Assembly (NCBI GenBank): GCA_002449265.1
Contig: DKCV01000013.1
Location: 62,001 to 126,000, forward strand
From: Caryophanales bacterium UBA6865
Lineage (GTDB): Bacteria; Bacillota_I; Bacilli_A; RFN20; CAG-826
Length of the DNA stretch: 64,000 nt
Direction of reading: 5' to 3'
Part shown: positions 15,817-24,497 of the stretch, piece by piece
How the letters are laid out: every line of letters begins with the position of its first letter
Position numbering within the stretch: position 1 is the first letter of the stretch
Notes under the pieces: generated by a model
Seen by the model: the letters and a program-made list of their open reading frames with translations, nothing else
Database searches by the model: none
What the model was told of the DNA's origin: nothing
Program-made: the position numbers and the translations under genes

Positions 15817-18201
15817 GTTTTTATCCTCCTTGTCATTGCTACTCGTATTGATTGGACACATCTCATTCGTTAAAAACGCAGGCGAAGGCTTTGCGTTTTT
15901 CTTATGTCCTTTATTTATATAAGGTTTAAACAAATTGAGTCTTAAAGCATTTAATACAACCGTAACGCTAGATAAACTCATCGCGGCGGCGCCCATCCAA
16001 GGACGTAACTTCGCTAAGCCGAACGCGGAGAATACCCCTGCGGCAATCGGAATCATAATTAGGTTATAGATAAACGCCCAGAAAAGGTTTTCTAGGATAT
16101 TACGGTATGTGGCTTTTGAGATTCGGATTGCTGCTACCGCGTCCATTAAGCTAGATTTCATTAAGACGATATCACTAGAATCGATAGCGATATCGCTTCC
16201 TGCTCCGATCGCGATACCAACATCCGCCTCCGTTAATGAGACCGCATCATTAATGCCGTCGCCAATCATCGCGACCTTGCCGTTTTCTTTAAGACGCTTA
16301 ATCGCGTTTTGCTTATCGAGTGGCAAGCAATTAGCGATCACGCTTTTGATTCCGACTTCCTCTGCAATCGCACGTGCCGTTCTTTCATTATCCCCCGTTA
16401 ACATAATCGGGGTAATTCCCAAATCGAAGAATTCTTTGATAGCTTCTTTAGAATCTTCCTTGATGACGTCACTTACGGCGATTATGCCAAGATAATGATT
16501 GTTTTTTGCAAATAATAGAGGGGTTTTGCCACCTAGTGATAATTCATCGATTTTTTGATTAATTTTTTCGTCGATTATTCCTTTTTTCTTAAAAAAGAGG
16601 GGAGAACCAGCAAGATATTCATCATTTCCGATTGTCGCTACTAATCCACTTCCTACTAGATTTTGAAAGGAACTAGTTTTTAATAAAGCGATATTTCTTT
16701 CTTTTGCTTCTTCATTGACGGCAATCGCAAGGGGATGAGAAGAATTCGCTTCAATCGAGGCGGCGATTTGTAAGAAATCATCTTCGTTATTCGTAGTAGG
16801 AATGATATCGGTCACTTTTGGCTTCCCTTTTGTGATCGTTCCGGTTTTATCTAAAACAACGAAGTCAATTTTGCCTGTCGCTTCTAAGGCGCGCGCATTT
16901 TTAAAGAGGATTCCGTTTCTTGCCGCTAAGCCGTTTCCGACCATAATCGCAACAGGCGTAGCAAGTCCTAAGGCGCATGGGCAAGAGATAACTAGGATTG
17001 ATATCGCTCTTTCTAGGGAATAAGAAAGAAGAGTTACTCCCTCTAAAGAGCTCACGAATTCCTGCCCAAATATCATCCAGAAAACAAATGTAATCAAAGA
17101 GATGAATAAAACGATGGGGACGAAGATTCCTGCGACTTTATTAGCGACCTCGGATATCTTCGTTTTGGTGCCACTAGAAGTTTCTACCATCTTAATGATT
17201 TGGCTTAGTGTTGTTTCTTCTCCTACATGCCTCGCTTCGCAAACTAAGGCACCGTTTTGGTTAATGGTCGCGGCACTTATTTTATCGCCTATTTTCTTAT
17301 CAACGGGTAAAGACTCGCCTGTAAGGGGCGATTCGTCAACTGCGCTTTCGCCCCTTTTGATAATGCCGTCTACTGGGATGCTTTCGCCAGGTTTCACTAG
17401 GAAAAGGTCACCGACTTTTAAAGAACTTGCTAAAACGGTCTTTTCTTCATCATTGATTAATAGATGCGCTTCTTTTGGTGCTAAATCGAGTAAGCCTTTT
17501 AATGCGCTTGTGGTTTTGCCTTTGCTATAGGATTCAAGCGTTTTTCCGATCGTAATAAGAGCGGGAACCATGCCACTAGTTTCAAAAGACAAATTCATTG
17601 CGTCTCTCATTAACGAATTCATATTCATGCTTAAGGCGTCTCTACCCATTAAGTAGAGCATCGCGACGCTATAAATCCAGGCGATTCCTGATCCTAGCAT
17701 CACAAGCGTATCCATGTTTGGGGAGCGATGGAGCAACGTTTTTGATCCGGATAAAAAGAATTCGTGATTAATGAGCATAATTGCTAACGACAAAAGCATC
17801 TCGGTTAAGCCTAGATAGAACGGGTTATCATAGAAAACGCCTAATGGCCAATTTAGCATATAGCCCATTCCTAAATAAAAAAGGGGAACGAGCAAAATTA
17901 ATGAGGCAATTAATCGTTTTACTAGATGTGGCGTCTCCTTATCAAGAAAACGGTCGTCTTCTATAGACGAAGTTTCTTCTTTTTTATTTGCTATAGAAGC
18001 GCCATATCCTGCTTTTTGAATCGCCTCGATGATTTTAAAAGAGGTAGCGGGCTCTTTATAGCTAACGAGTAATGAGTTTGTAAGAAGATTCACCGAAGCA
18101 TCACTAACGCCTTTGACGCCTTTTACGGCTTTTTCTACTGTATTCGCGCAGGTTGCGCAGCTCATTCCACTAATATCGTATTTTTCGTTTTCCATAATCA
18201 T
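15613..18201 (-). CDS. copA: Copper P1B-type ATPase fused to a C-terminal copper chaperone
   Basis: 862 residues. The N-terminal heavy-metal domain has GMSCATC (Cys15, Cys18). The ATPase core follows with CPC (Cys407, Cys409) in the transport helix, DKTGT with phosphorylated Asp451, and GDGINDA in the P-domain. This is a copper(I) exporter of the inner membrane. After a polar linker, a second heavy-metal domain (GMMCEHC, Cys807 and Cys810) fills residues 796-862; this is normally the separate chaperone CopZ. csoR lies upstream with an ATGA overlap, so the operon is copper-induced. Start: ATG at 18201, or the in-frame ATG two codons on. Confidence 0.93.
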   Translation of the reverse strand: MIMENEKYDISGMSCATCANTVEKAVKGVKGVSDASVNLLTNSLLVSYKEPATSFKIIEAIQKAGYGASIANKKEETSSIEDDRFLDKETPHLVKRLIASLILLVPLFYLGMGYMLNWPLGVFYDNPFYLGLTEMLLSLAIMLINHEFFLSGSKTLLHRSPNMDTLVMLGSGIAWIYSVAMLYLMGRDALSMNMNSLMRDAMNLSFETSGMVPALITIGKTLESYSKGKTTSALKGLLDLAPKEAHLLINDEEKTVLASSLKVGDLFLVKPGESIPVDGIIKRGESAVDESPLTGESLPVDKKIGDKISAATINQNGALVCEARHVGEETTLSQIIKMVETSSGTKTKISEVANKVAGIFVPIVLFISLITFVFWMIFGQEFVSSLEGVTLLSYSLERAISILVISCPCALGLATPVAIMVGNGLAARNGILFKNARALEATGKIDFVVLDKTGTITKGKPKVTDIIPTTNNEDDFLQIAASIEANSSHPLAIAVNEEAKERNIALLKTSSFQNLVGSGLVATIGNDEYLAGSPLFFKKKGIIDEKINQKIDELSLGGKTPLLFAKNNHYLGIIAVSDVIKEDSKEAIKEFFDLGITPIMLTGDNERTARAIAEEVGIKSVIANCLPLDKQNAIKRLKENGKVAMIGDGINDAVSLTEADVGIAIGAGSDIAIDSSDIVLMKSSLMDAVAAIRISKATYRNILENLFWAFIYNLIMIPIAAGVFSAFGLAKLRPWMGAAAMSLSSVTVVLNALRLNLFKPYINKGHKKNAKPSPAFLTNEMCPINTSSNDKEDKNMKIEIAIEGMMCEHCASHVKSALEKVDGVTKADVSLKDKKATITLSKDVPNEKLIKAVSDAGYKAKM

Positions 18202-18494
18202 TGTAACCTCTTAATGATTTCAAACACTTCGTCAATCGCCTCATCCTTCCCTTCGAGGACACTTTCTTTCACGCACGTATTCATATGCGTTTTCAAAATG
18301 AGATATCCTACTGATTTGAGTGCTTTTTCAATCGCGGCGATTTGATTCAAGATATCCCCGCAATACCGGTTCTCATCTAACATTTTTGAGATTCCTTTCA
18401 TTTGTCCAACCAGGCGATTGATTCTTGCCTTTAAAGCTTTAAGTTCTTCTTGGTTTCTTTCTGTTCTTCGGGTTTTTTGGCAACAGTTTTCCAT
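18198..18494 (-). CDS. csoR: CsoR-family copper-sensing repressor
   Basis: 98 residues from the ATG at 18494. The CsoR/DUF156 four-helix fold is evident in LKARINRLVGQMKGI, and the copper ligands are the Cys of RYCGDIL and the His and Cys of THMNTC. Copper(I) binding releases the repressor from DNA. A TTG start at 18551 would add 19 residues but would place the operator inside the coding region, so the ATG is preferred; it has an AAGG Shine-Dalgarno. The stop overlaps the start of copA as ATGA. An operator-like palindrome lies just upstream. Confidence 0.93.
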   Translation of the reverse strand: MENCCQKTRRTERNQEELKALKARINRLVGQMKGISKMLDENRYCGDILNQIAAIEKALKSVGYLILKTHMNTCVKESVLEGKDEAIDEVFEIIKRLQ

Positions 18495-18521
18495 GCAAAT
18501 GGCCTGCCTTTCAGAAAAACA

Positions 18522-18543
18522 ATATACCCTATGGGGGTATATA
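18522..18543. promoter_or_regulatory. CsoR operator over the csoR-copA promoter
   Basis: ATACCCTATGGGGGTAT is the pseudo-palindromic, G/C-tract operator typical of CsoR. On the minus strand TATATT at its edge can be the -10 box, and TTGCTT lies 19 bp upstream, so repressor binding would cover the promoter. The divergent phosphatase gene starts about 50 nt away. Confidence 0.85.
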
Positions 18544-18591
18544 TCAAGCAAGATGCTTTATTAATCAAACGCTTTGAGTAGAATAGAAGCC

Positions 18592-19419
18592 ATGAAAAGC
18601 GAACGAATTGATTTTGAAGGACTAGCTAACTGTCGCGACCTAGGGGGTTTCGTAGGCTTAAACCACAAGAAGACGGTTTATAAGAAAGTATTCCGTAGCG
18701 ATTCCCTTGATCACCTTACGGAAAACGATGTGAAGATTCTTTCTGAGAAGCTGCACGTTCGTTACGATATCGATTTGAGGGCCCCTTTAGAAAACGCTAT
18801 TTTTCCTGATACGAAGATACCAGGCGCGGAATATTTGTCTCTCCCTACCCAAGGAAGAGATTTTATCGTGAATAATGAAAATCATAAGCCCTACGATTTC
18901 GGTGATGTTAATTTGAACCGGAACGTTAATTTTTTGTTCCATTGGGACAAGAACGGATCAAGCTTAGAAGCCATGAAAAGGAATTATCGAGCAAGAATCA
19001 TTGATGAAGAAGCTAAACGCAGTTACGCAAAATTCTTTTCTTTGCTTGCGAATTTAGATGAAGGATCGGTTTTGTTCCATTGCCATGATGGCAAAGACAG
19101 GACTGGGGTTGTGACGATGCTTTATTTAGGGATACTTGGAGTATCTGACGAAGATATCTTAGAGGATTATCTAGCCACGAATATTTACGTAAAAAAGAAA
19201 ATTGAAGCAAGAAAAAAATATTTCGATGAAGTCATACATTTATCACGGAGCGACCCGATGTATGAATCTCTATTACTCCTTACGGGTGTCCATAAAAGCT
19301 GGCTACTAGAAGCGATGGATGAAGTGAATAAGCACGGGGGTTATGAAGAGTATCTTCTTCATGAGGCGAAGGTGAATAAAGAGACGATTGAGCGCGTTCG
19401 CAATAAATATCTTCAATAA
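18592..19419 (+). CDS. Protein-tyrosine-phosphatase family protein
   Basis: 275 residues from ATG 18592. The signature CX5R loop is HCHDGKDRTG with nucleophile Cys164, and the N-terminal FEGLANCRDLGGF is typical of the bacterial Y_phosphatase3 group (LipA/MptpB-like), which dephosphorylates protein phosphotyrosine or phosphoinositides. The substrate cannot be inferred. A paralogous domain is encoded at 25996. A longer form from TTG 18574 is unlikely: TAGAAT at 18579-18584 fits a -10 box only 7 nt from the ATG, and there is no Shine-Dalgarno. Confidence 0.85.
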   Translation: MKSERIDFEGLANCRDLGGFVGLNHKKTVYKKVFRSDSLDHLTENDVKILSEKLHVRYDIDLRAPLENAIFPDTKIPGAEYLSLPTQGRDFIVNNENHKPYDFGDVNLNRNVNFLFHWDKNGSSLEAMKRNYRARIIDEEAKRSYAKFFSLLANLDEGSVLFHCHDGKDRTGVVTMLYLGILGVSDEDILEDYLATNIYVKKKIEARKKYFDEVIHLSRSDPMYESLLLLTGVHKSWLLEAMDEVNKHGGYEEYLLHEAKVNKETIERVRNKYLQ

Positions 19420-19470
19420 GCGCGTTCCTAAACTATTTTGGTTTGGTTAATCAAAATACATTGAACAAAA

Positions 19471-19506
19471 AGAAAACTACTCATATCGCTACGAGCAGTT
19501 TTTTGT
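19471..19506. terminator. Intrinsic terminator (bidirectional)
   Basis: AAAACTACTC pairs with GAGCAGTTTT (one mismatch) and a T-run follows. It lies between the convergent phosphatase and aldolase genes. Confidence 0.8.
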
Positions 19507-19517
19507 TTGAGAATTGA

Positions 19518-20396
19518 TTAAGCTTTGTCAACGCTTCCGAAGAGTTTCATCTTCTCTTCGACTTTCGCGCAGATGGCATTGAATCCTGGTTTTAAGATCT
19601 TGCGTGGGTCATATCCTTTTTCAAGGTTATCCGCGGTTGGATTGGCTTTTCCGCTTGCGCAGTAATCGATTGTCGCTTGCGCGAAAACGAGTTGGCAATC
19701 AGTGTTGACGTTGATTTTGCTCACGCCGTTTTTGATCGCGTGGACGATTTGATCGTCTGGGATACCAGTTCCGCCATGTAAGACAAGAGGGATGCCACCG
19801 GTGGCTTTGTTGATTTCTTCAAGCGCATCGAAATGGAGACCTTTCCAGTCGGCAGGATAGATGCCGTGGATATTTCCGATGCCAGCGGCTAAGAAATCGA
19901 TGCCAAGATCAACGATCTTTTTGCATTCTTTTGGATCAGCGACTTCTCCATCGGCAGTAACGCCATCTTCGGTTCCGCCGATTGCGCCGACTTCCGCTTC
20001 AATGGATAAGCCTTTATCGTGAGCTAACGCGACGAGCTCAGTGGTCTTTTTGATATTTTCTTCAAATGGAAGAGAAGAACCATCAAACATGATGGAAGTG
20101 AATCCGGCATCGATGCATTCTTTTGCGGCTTCATAGGTGCCATGGTCAAGGTGAAGAACGACTGGGACGGTGATGCCAAGGCTTTCGTCCATGGCTCTTA
20201 CCATTGCGGCAACGGTTTTAAAGCCTGCCATATATTTTCCTGCGCCACAGCTGACGCCTAGAATCACTGGCGAATTGAGCTTTTGGGCGGTGAGAAGGAC
20301 GGCTTTCGTCCATTCAAGGTTGTTGATGTTGAATTGTCCAACGGCGTAATGGCCATTGCGGGCGAGTTTCAACATTCTAGTAGCATTTACTAACAT
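19518..20396 (-). CDS. fba: Class II fructose-bisphosphate aldolase
   Basis: 292 residues. HLDHGT carries zinc-binding histidine and the catalytic-site aspartate, DGSSLPFEEN and EAEVGAIGGTEDG are hallmark motifs, and LHGGTGIPD and the KINVNTD phosphate loop follow. The enzyme interconverts fructose 1,6-bisphosphate with the two triose phosphates in glycolysis. GGAGG lies 9 nt before the ATG. The promoter shares its -35 hexamer with the divergent nrdG promoter. Confidence 0.95.
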   Translation of the reverse strand: MLVNATRMLKLARNGHYAVGQFNINNLEWTKAVLLTAQKLNSPVILGVSCGAGKYMAGFKTVAAMVRAMDESLGITVPVVLHLDHGTYEAAKECIDAGFTSIMFDGSSLPFEENIKKTTELVALAHDKGLSIEAEVGAIGGTEDGVTADGEVADPKECKKIVDLGIDFLAAGIGNIHGIYPADWKGLHFDALEEINKATGGIPLVLHGGTGIPDDQIVHAIKNGVSKINVNTDCQLVFAQATIDYCASGKANPTADNLEKGYDPRKILKPGFNAICAKVEEKMKLFGSVDKA

Positions 20397-20422
20397 GATT
20401 GAGAACCTCCAAGTTCCAAAGA

Positions 20423-20453
20423 ATATTATTCCTTTCTCTCACTTTCTTTGCAA
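20423..20453 (-). promoter_or_regulatory. fba promoter
   Basis: On the minus strand TTGCAA (20453-20448) is followed after 17 bp by AATAAT, or after 19 bp by TAATAT. TTGCAA is self-complementary and also serves the divergent nrdG promoter. Confidence 0.55.
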
Positions 20454-20476
20454 CTCTATCGACTTACTTCTAAAAT
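20448..20476 (+). promoter_or_regulatory. nrdG promoter, leaderless geometry
   Basis: TTGCAA (20448-20453), a 17-bp spacer and TAAAAT (20471-20476) end 7 nt before the ATG at 20484. Transcription would begin at or next to the start codon. No Shine-Dalgarno is visible. Confidence 0.7.
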
Positions 20477-20483
20477 AAATCGT

Positions 20484-21179
20484 ATGGATTTTAGTGGTTG
20501 GGAAAAACTTTCTCTTGTCGATTACGATGACCGTATCGCGACAACTCTATTTGTAGCGGGTTGCAATTTGCGTTGCCCATTTTGCCATAATAGCGCCCTT
20601 GTTTTGCATCCAAAGAATAATCCGACAATTCCTTGGGAAGAGATTATGGAATATCTTGAGCGGAGAAAAGGCGTGCTAGATGCAGTAGTTATCACGGGCG
20701 GAGAGCCGACGTTGATGAATGACCTCATCGAAAAGATGCAAGACATTAAGAAACTTGGCTATTTAATTAAATTAGATACCAATGGAACAAATCCGGATTT
20801 ATTGATGGATTTATCTAATCTTGGTTTAGTGGACTATATTGCCATGGATATCAAAAATTCTTTACCAAAATATGGTGTCACTTCGGGGAAGCCATTACTT
20901 GATACTTCAAAAATAGAAGAATCCATTCGTTTTTTGATTAATGGCGTTGTCGATTATGAATTCCGGACAACGATCATCGATGAATTCCATACGAATTTGG
21001 ATATGGAGCGAATTGGCCAATTGATTGAAGGGGCGAAACGCTATTACCTTCAGCACTATATCGATAATGAATATTGCATTGAGCGTGGTTATCACGAAGT
21101 AGCAAAAGAAAAAGCTCTCGTTTTCAAAGCTATCGTAAGCAAATACGTCGCGCAAGTTTCTTTGCGAGGCTATGAATAA
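20484..21179 (+). CDS. nrdG: Anaerobic ribonucleotide reductase activating protein
   Basis: 231 residues from ATG 20484. The radical SAM cluster motif is CNLRCPFCHN, and the start MDFSGWEKLSLVDYDD is typical of the NrdG2-type activase that installs the glycyl radical on NrdD using S-adenosylmethionine. TGGEPT is the SAM-binding glycine motif. nrdD lies nearby on the opposite strand. An upstream TTG at 20448 is part of the -35 box and is rejected as the start. A hairpin shared with the end of trxB follows the stop. Confidence 0.9.
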   Translation: MDFSGWEKLSLVDYDDRIATTLFVAGCNLRCPFCHNSALVLHPKNNPTIPWEEIMEYLERRKGVLDAVVITGGEPTLMNDLIEKMQDIKKLGYLIKLDTNGTNPDLLMDLSNLGLVDYIAMDIKNSLPKYGVTSGKPLLDTSKIEESIRFLINGVVDYEFRTTIIDEFHTNLDMERIGQLIEGAKRYYLQHYIDNEYCIERGYHEVAKEKALVFKAIVSKYVAQVSLRGYE

Positions 21180-21185
21180 AAAGAA

Positions 21186-21207
21186 AACGCTAGGCGAACC
21201 CAGCGTT
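21186..21207. terminator. Hairpin between convergent nrdG and trxB
   Basis: AACGCT and AGCGTT pair across a 10-nt loop. Poly-A precedes and a T-rich stretch follows. The right arm contains the first bases of the trxB stop codon. Confidence 0.55.
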
Positions 21208-22120
21208 ATTTGACCGAATATAAATATTTATTTGCGCTTAAGCTCGCAATTGCTCCATCTCCGCATGCGGTAGTGAGCTGACGCACTTTTTTGTCCGTGC
21301 AATCACCAGCGGCGAACAATCCTTTTGTCTTTGTACTCTTATCTTCATCCACTTTGATGAAGCCGTGGTTTAGTTCGACTAGATTAGAGAATCTATCGTT
21401 ATCAGGAACTTGCCCAATCGCAACAAACGCGGCTTTTGCAGGGATTTCTATCATTTCTTTCGTGAGGGTATTTTCATAGCGAACTGCCGTTAAGGAAATT
21501 CCGTCTCCGATAAATTCTTTCGAATTCATGTTGTGATAAACGGTTACGTTCTTTAAAGATAGGAGCGCATTAACAAGAACTTCATCCGCGAAAAAGCGAT
21601 CGAATAAAGTAACGACATTGACGTGGGAGCAAATGCTAGCGAGCATCAAGGCGTATTGGAGGGCGCTATTGGCGTCCCCGATGACGGTTACGTCTTGGCC
21701 ATTATAGAATGCCCCATCGCATACGGCACAATAGGAAATTCCATGTCCTAGATATTTATCTTCGCCTTCGATATTTAAGTGACGGTGTTTAACGCCTGTT
21801 GCGATAATTACTGCCTTTGCTTTGTATTCAGCGTATTGGCCTTTAATGATAAAGACGTCGCCTTCTTTTTGAATGGACAATGCTTCATCGAGTTCGAAAG
21901 ACCCGCCTAAAGCACTATATTGCTCAAACATATTATTTGAGAGTTCTAGCCCACTGATGGATGCGATGCTTGGGAAATTCTCAACGCGAGGAGAATCGGC
22001 AATTTGACCTCCAATCGCTTCTTTTTCGAGCAAGGTAACGCTTCTACCTGCTCTTAGAGCATAAAGACCTGCCGTTAAAGCAGCAGGTCCTCCACCGATA
22101 GTAATGATATCAGGCGACAT
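21206..22120 (-). CDS. trxB: Thioredoxin reductase-like flavoprotein
   Basis: 304 residues from the ATG at 22120. TIGGGPAALTAGLYA near residue 6 binds FAD, CAVCDG is the redox-active dithiol, and AAGDCTDK near the C-terminus is the second FAD motif. The enzyme passes NADPH electrons to a thioredoxin or glutaredoxin. It overlaps the end of nrdD by 11 nt, and nrdD carries a C-terminal glutaredoxin-like domain, so that domain is the probable substrate. A longer start (22228) lies wholly inside nrdD and is rejected. Confidence 0.9.
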   Translation of the reverse strand: MSPDIITIGGGPAALTAGLYALRAGRSVTLLEKEAIGGQIADSPRVENFPSIASISGLELSNNMFEQYSALGGSFELDEALSIQKEGDVFIIKGQYAEYKAKAVIIATGVKHRHLNIEGEDKYLGHGISYCAVCDGAFYNGQDVTVIGDANSALQYALMLASICSHVNVVTLFDRFFADEVLVNALLSLKNVTVYHNMNSKEFIGDGISLTAVRYENTLTKEMIEIPAKAAFVAIGQVPDNDRFSNLVELNHGFIKVDEDKSTKTKGLFAAGDCTDKKVRQLTTACGDGAIASLSANKYLYSVK

Positions 22121-24497
22121 GTCCGCCTTTGACTTTCTCGATGTATCCGCGAATGAGAGAAGCATTCTCATACACGTCATAGCTATCGCCATTAGGAACG
22201 ATAAGGGTTGGGGCTTTTGTGACGCCAAACGCTAAGGTGGTTTCTTTATTGCTCATCGCATCGATGTTTTGATAATGAATCCCTTCTTTATCAAGGAGCA
22301 TCTTCGCCATCTTGCAGTTCGGGCAAGTTGCAGAAGTGAATAGCATTGGCTCTGTCACTTTTGGAAGAGCGTGCTCATGTTTTTCAGCGCATGCACAGTG
22401 GTCGCCTTCTTCACTATGGAAGACACTTGTGGATGGGTCATAGGTCTTACGGTCTTTGAATTCCTGGCTCTTACCAGCGTTCCAGTTTTTCACCGGACGG
22501 TAGTAGCCAGTGATGCGGCTATAGACTTCCGTTTCTTTCCCGCATACTGGGCATTTCCAAACTTCACCAGCTAGATACCCATGGTCTGGGCAGATGGAAT
22601 AAGTTGGAGACATTGTGTAATAAGGGAGTTTGTAGTTTTCGGCAATCTTACGAACGAGTTTCATGCAGCTTTCCCAGTTTGGAAGACGCTGGCCCAAGAA
22701 AGCATGGAAAACGGTTCCAGAAGTATAAAGGGTCTGGAATCTATCTTCGATATCCAGCGCTTGGAAGATATCGCTTGTAAATCCAACAGGCAAGTGAGAG
22801 CTATTGGTGTAATAAGGAACTTCGCCAGCCTTTCCAGCGGTGATGATATCTGGATAACGCTCGCGGTCATGCTTTGCTAAGCGGTAAGAGGTTGATTCGG
22901 CTGGTGTCGCTTCAAGGTTGAAGAGGTCACCATATTTTTCCTGGTAATCGCTTAAGCGGGTTCTCATATGGTTAAGAACTTCAACGGTGAAGTCTTGTGC
23001 GTCTTTATGAGAGAGGTCTTCTTTGATCCAACGGGCATTGAGGCAAGCTTCGTTCATACCGACTAGACCAATCGTGGAGAAGTGGTTCTTGAAGGTTCCT
23101 AAGTAATGCTTGGTGTATGGGTATAATCCCGCTTCAAGCAAGGTTGTGACGGTCTTACGTTTGATGTCCAAGCTTCTTGCTGCAATATCCATCATGTGGT
23201 CAAGACGAGCATAGAAGTCTGCTTTATCGGTCGCTAAGTAAGCGATACGCGGCATGTTGATCGTAACAACACCAATCGAGCCAGTGGATTCGCCACTTCC
23301 GAAGAAACCGCCGGATTTCTTGCGGAGCTCACGTAAATCTAGACGTAAGCGGCAGCACATAGAACGGACATCGCTTGGCTTCATATCGCTATTGATGTAG
23401 TTAGAGAAGTAAGGGGTGCCGTATTTAGCAGTCATTGTGAAGAGAAGTCGGTTATTTTCCGTATCGCTCCAATCGAAATCTTTCGTGATGGAATAAGTTG
23501 GGATTGGGTATTGGAAACCACGTCCATTCGCGTCGCCTTCGATCATGACTTCAATGAAGGCTTTGTTGATCATGGCCATTTCTTCCTTGCAATCGCCATA
23601 AGTGAAGTTCATTGGCTTTCCGCCGACAAGCGCTGGAAGATTTGCCATATCATCAGGAACGGTCCAATCTAATGTGACGTTAGTGAATGGCGCTTGCGTA
23701 CCCCAACGAGATGGGGTGTTCACGCCATAAATAAAGCTTTGGATGCATTGCTTGACTTGTTTGTAATCAAGGTTATCCGCTTTGACGAAAGGTGCTAGAT
23801 ACGTATCAAAGCTTGAGAAAGCTTGCGCGCCTGCCCATTCGTTTTGCATGATGCCTAAGAAGTTCACCATTTGATTGCAAAGGGTCATTAAGTGACGAGC
23901 TGGAGTGGAAGTGATTTTACCAGTGACTCCGCCTAAACCTTGTTGAATAAGTTGTTTAAGCGACCAACCAGCGCAATAGCCAGTGAGCATGCTTAAATCA
24001 TGGATGTGGATATCGGCGTTACGGTGAGCGTCGGCGATTTCTTTATCATAGACTTGGGAGAGCCAATAGTTAGCGGTGACGGCGCCAGAGTTAGAAAGGA
24101 TTAAGCCTCCGACCGAATAGGTGACTGTACTATTTTCTTTAACGCGCCAGTCGTTAAGGCGGAGATAGCTATCGACAACAGCGGCATAGTTAAGTTCGGT
24201 TTTCTTGATGTCACGGAGTTGAGCGTGTTTATTACGATAATCCATATAAGAACGAGCGACATCAACGTATTGAGCTTGAATCAATACGGTCTCAACGCTG
24301 TCTTGAATATCCTCTACCGCGATGATTTTTTCTTTCACCTTTTTCGAGAAATCGGCGGTAACACGAAGTGCTAAAAGTTCAAGAATCTCTGGGGTGATGG
24401 TGACGTGCTCTTGATCGAAAGCACGGCCCATAGCGGCCTCAATTTTCTTGATGTTAAAGTCAACGATTGAATTGTCCCTTTTCTTAACGCGCAACAT
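22110..24497 (-). CDS. nrdD: Class III ribonucleoside-triphosphate reductase with C-terminal glutaredoxin-like domain
   Basis: 795 residues. An ATP-cone opens the protein (VKKRDNSIVDFNIKKIEAAM). The barrel holds MCCRLRLD with the thiyl-radical cysteine. A zinc site follows (CPDHGY, then CPVCG near 649), and the glycyl-radical loop is RITGYYRPV with Gly near 664. In most NrdD proteins the chain ends soon after; here a Cys/His-rich linker (HCACAEKHEH) leads to an 85-residue glutaredoxin/NrdH-like domain with CPNC near 725 and the cis-proline segment KAPTLIV. The enzyme reduces ribonucleotides without oxygen. The fused redox domain and the overlapping trxB suggest NADPH-thiol rather than formate as reductant. 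AGGAGG precedes the start. Confidence 0.93.
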   Translation of the reverse strand: MLRVKKRDNSIVDFNIKKIEAAMGRAFDQEHVTITPEILELLALRVTADFSKKVKEKIIAVEDIQDSVETVLIQAQYVDVARSYMDYRNKHAQLRDIKKTELNYAAVVDSYLRLNDWRVKENSTVTYSVGGLILSNSGAVTANYWLSQVYDKEIADAHRNADIHIHDLSMLTGYCAGWSLKQLIQQGLGGVTGKITSTPARHLMTLCNQMVNFLGIMQNEWAGAQAFSSFDTYLAPFVKADNLDYKQVKQCIQSFIYGVNTPSRWGTQAPFTNVTLDWTVPDDMANLPALVGGKPMNFTYGDCKEEMAMINKAFIEVMIEGDANGRGFQYPIPTYSITKDFDWSDTENNRLLFTMTAKYGTPYFSNYINSDMKPSDVRSMCCRLRLDLRELRKKSGGFFGSGESTGSIGVVTINMPRIAYLATDKADFYARLDHMMDIAARSLDIKRKTVTTLLEAGLYPYTKHYLGTFKNHFSTIGLVGMNEACLNARWIKEDLSHKDAQDFTVEVLNHMRTRLSDYQEKYGDLFNLEATPAESTSYRLAKHDRERYPDIITAGKAGEVPYYTNSSHLPVGFTSDIFQALDIEDRFQTLYTSGTVFHAFLGQRLPNWESCMKLVRKIAENYKLPYYTMSPTYSICPDHGYLAGEVWKCPVCGKETEVYSRITGYYRPVKNWNAGKSQEFKDRKTYDPSTSVFHSEEGDHCACAEKHEHALPKVTEPMLFTSATCPNCKMAKMLLDKEGIHYQNIDAMSNKETTLAFGVTKAPTLIVPNGDSYDVYENASLIRGYIEKVKGGHVA

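Noticed and set aside
22121..22228. Longer N-terminus for the thioredoxin reductase
   Set aside because: The extra 36 residues lie entirely within the glutaredoxin domain of nrdD in another frame and precede the standard FAD-motif start.
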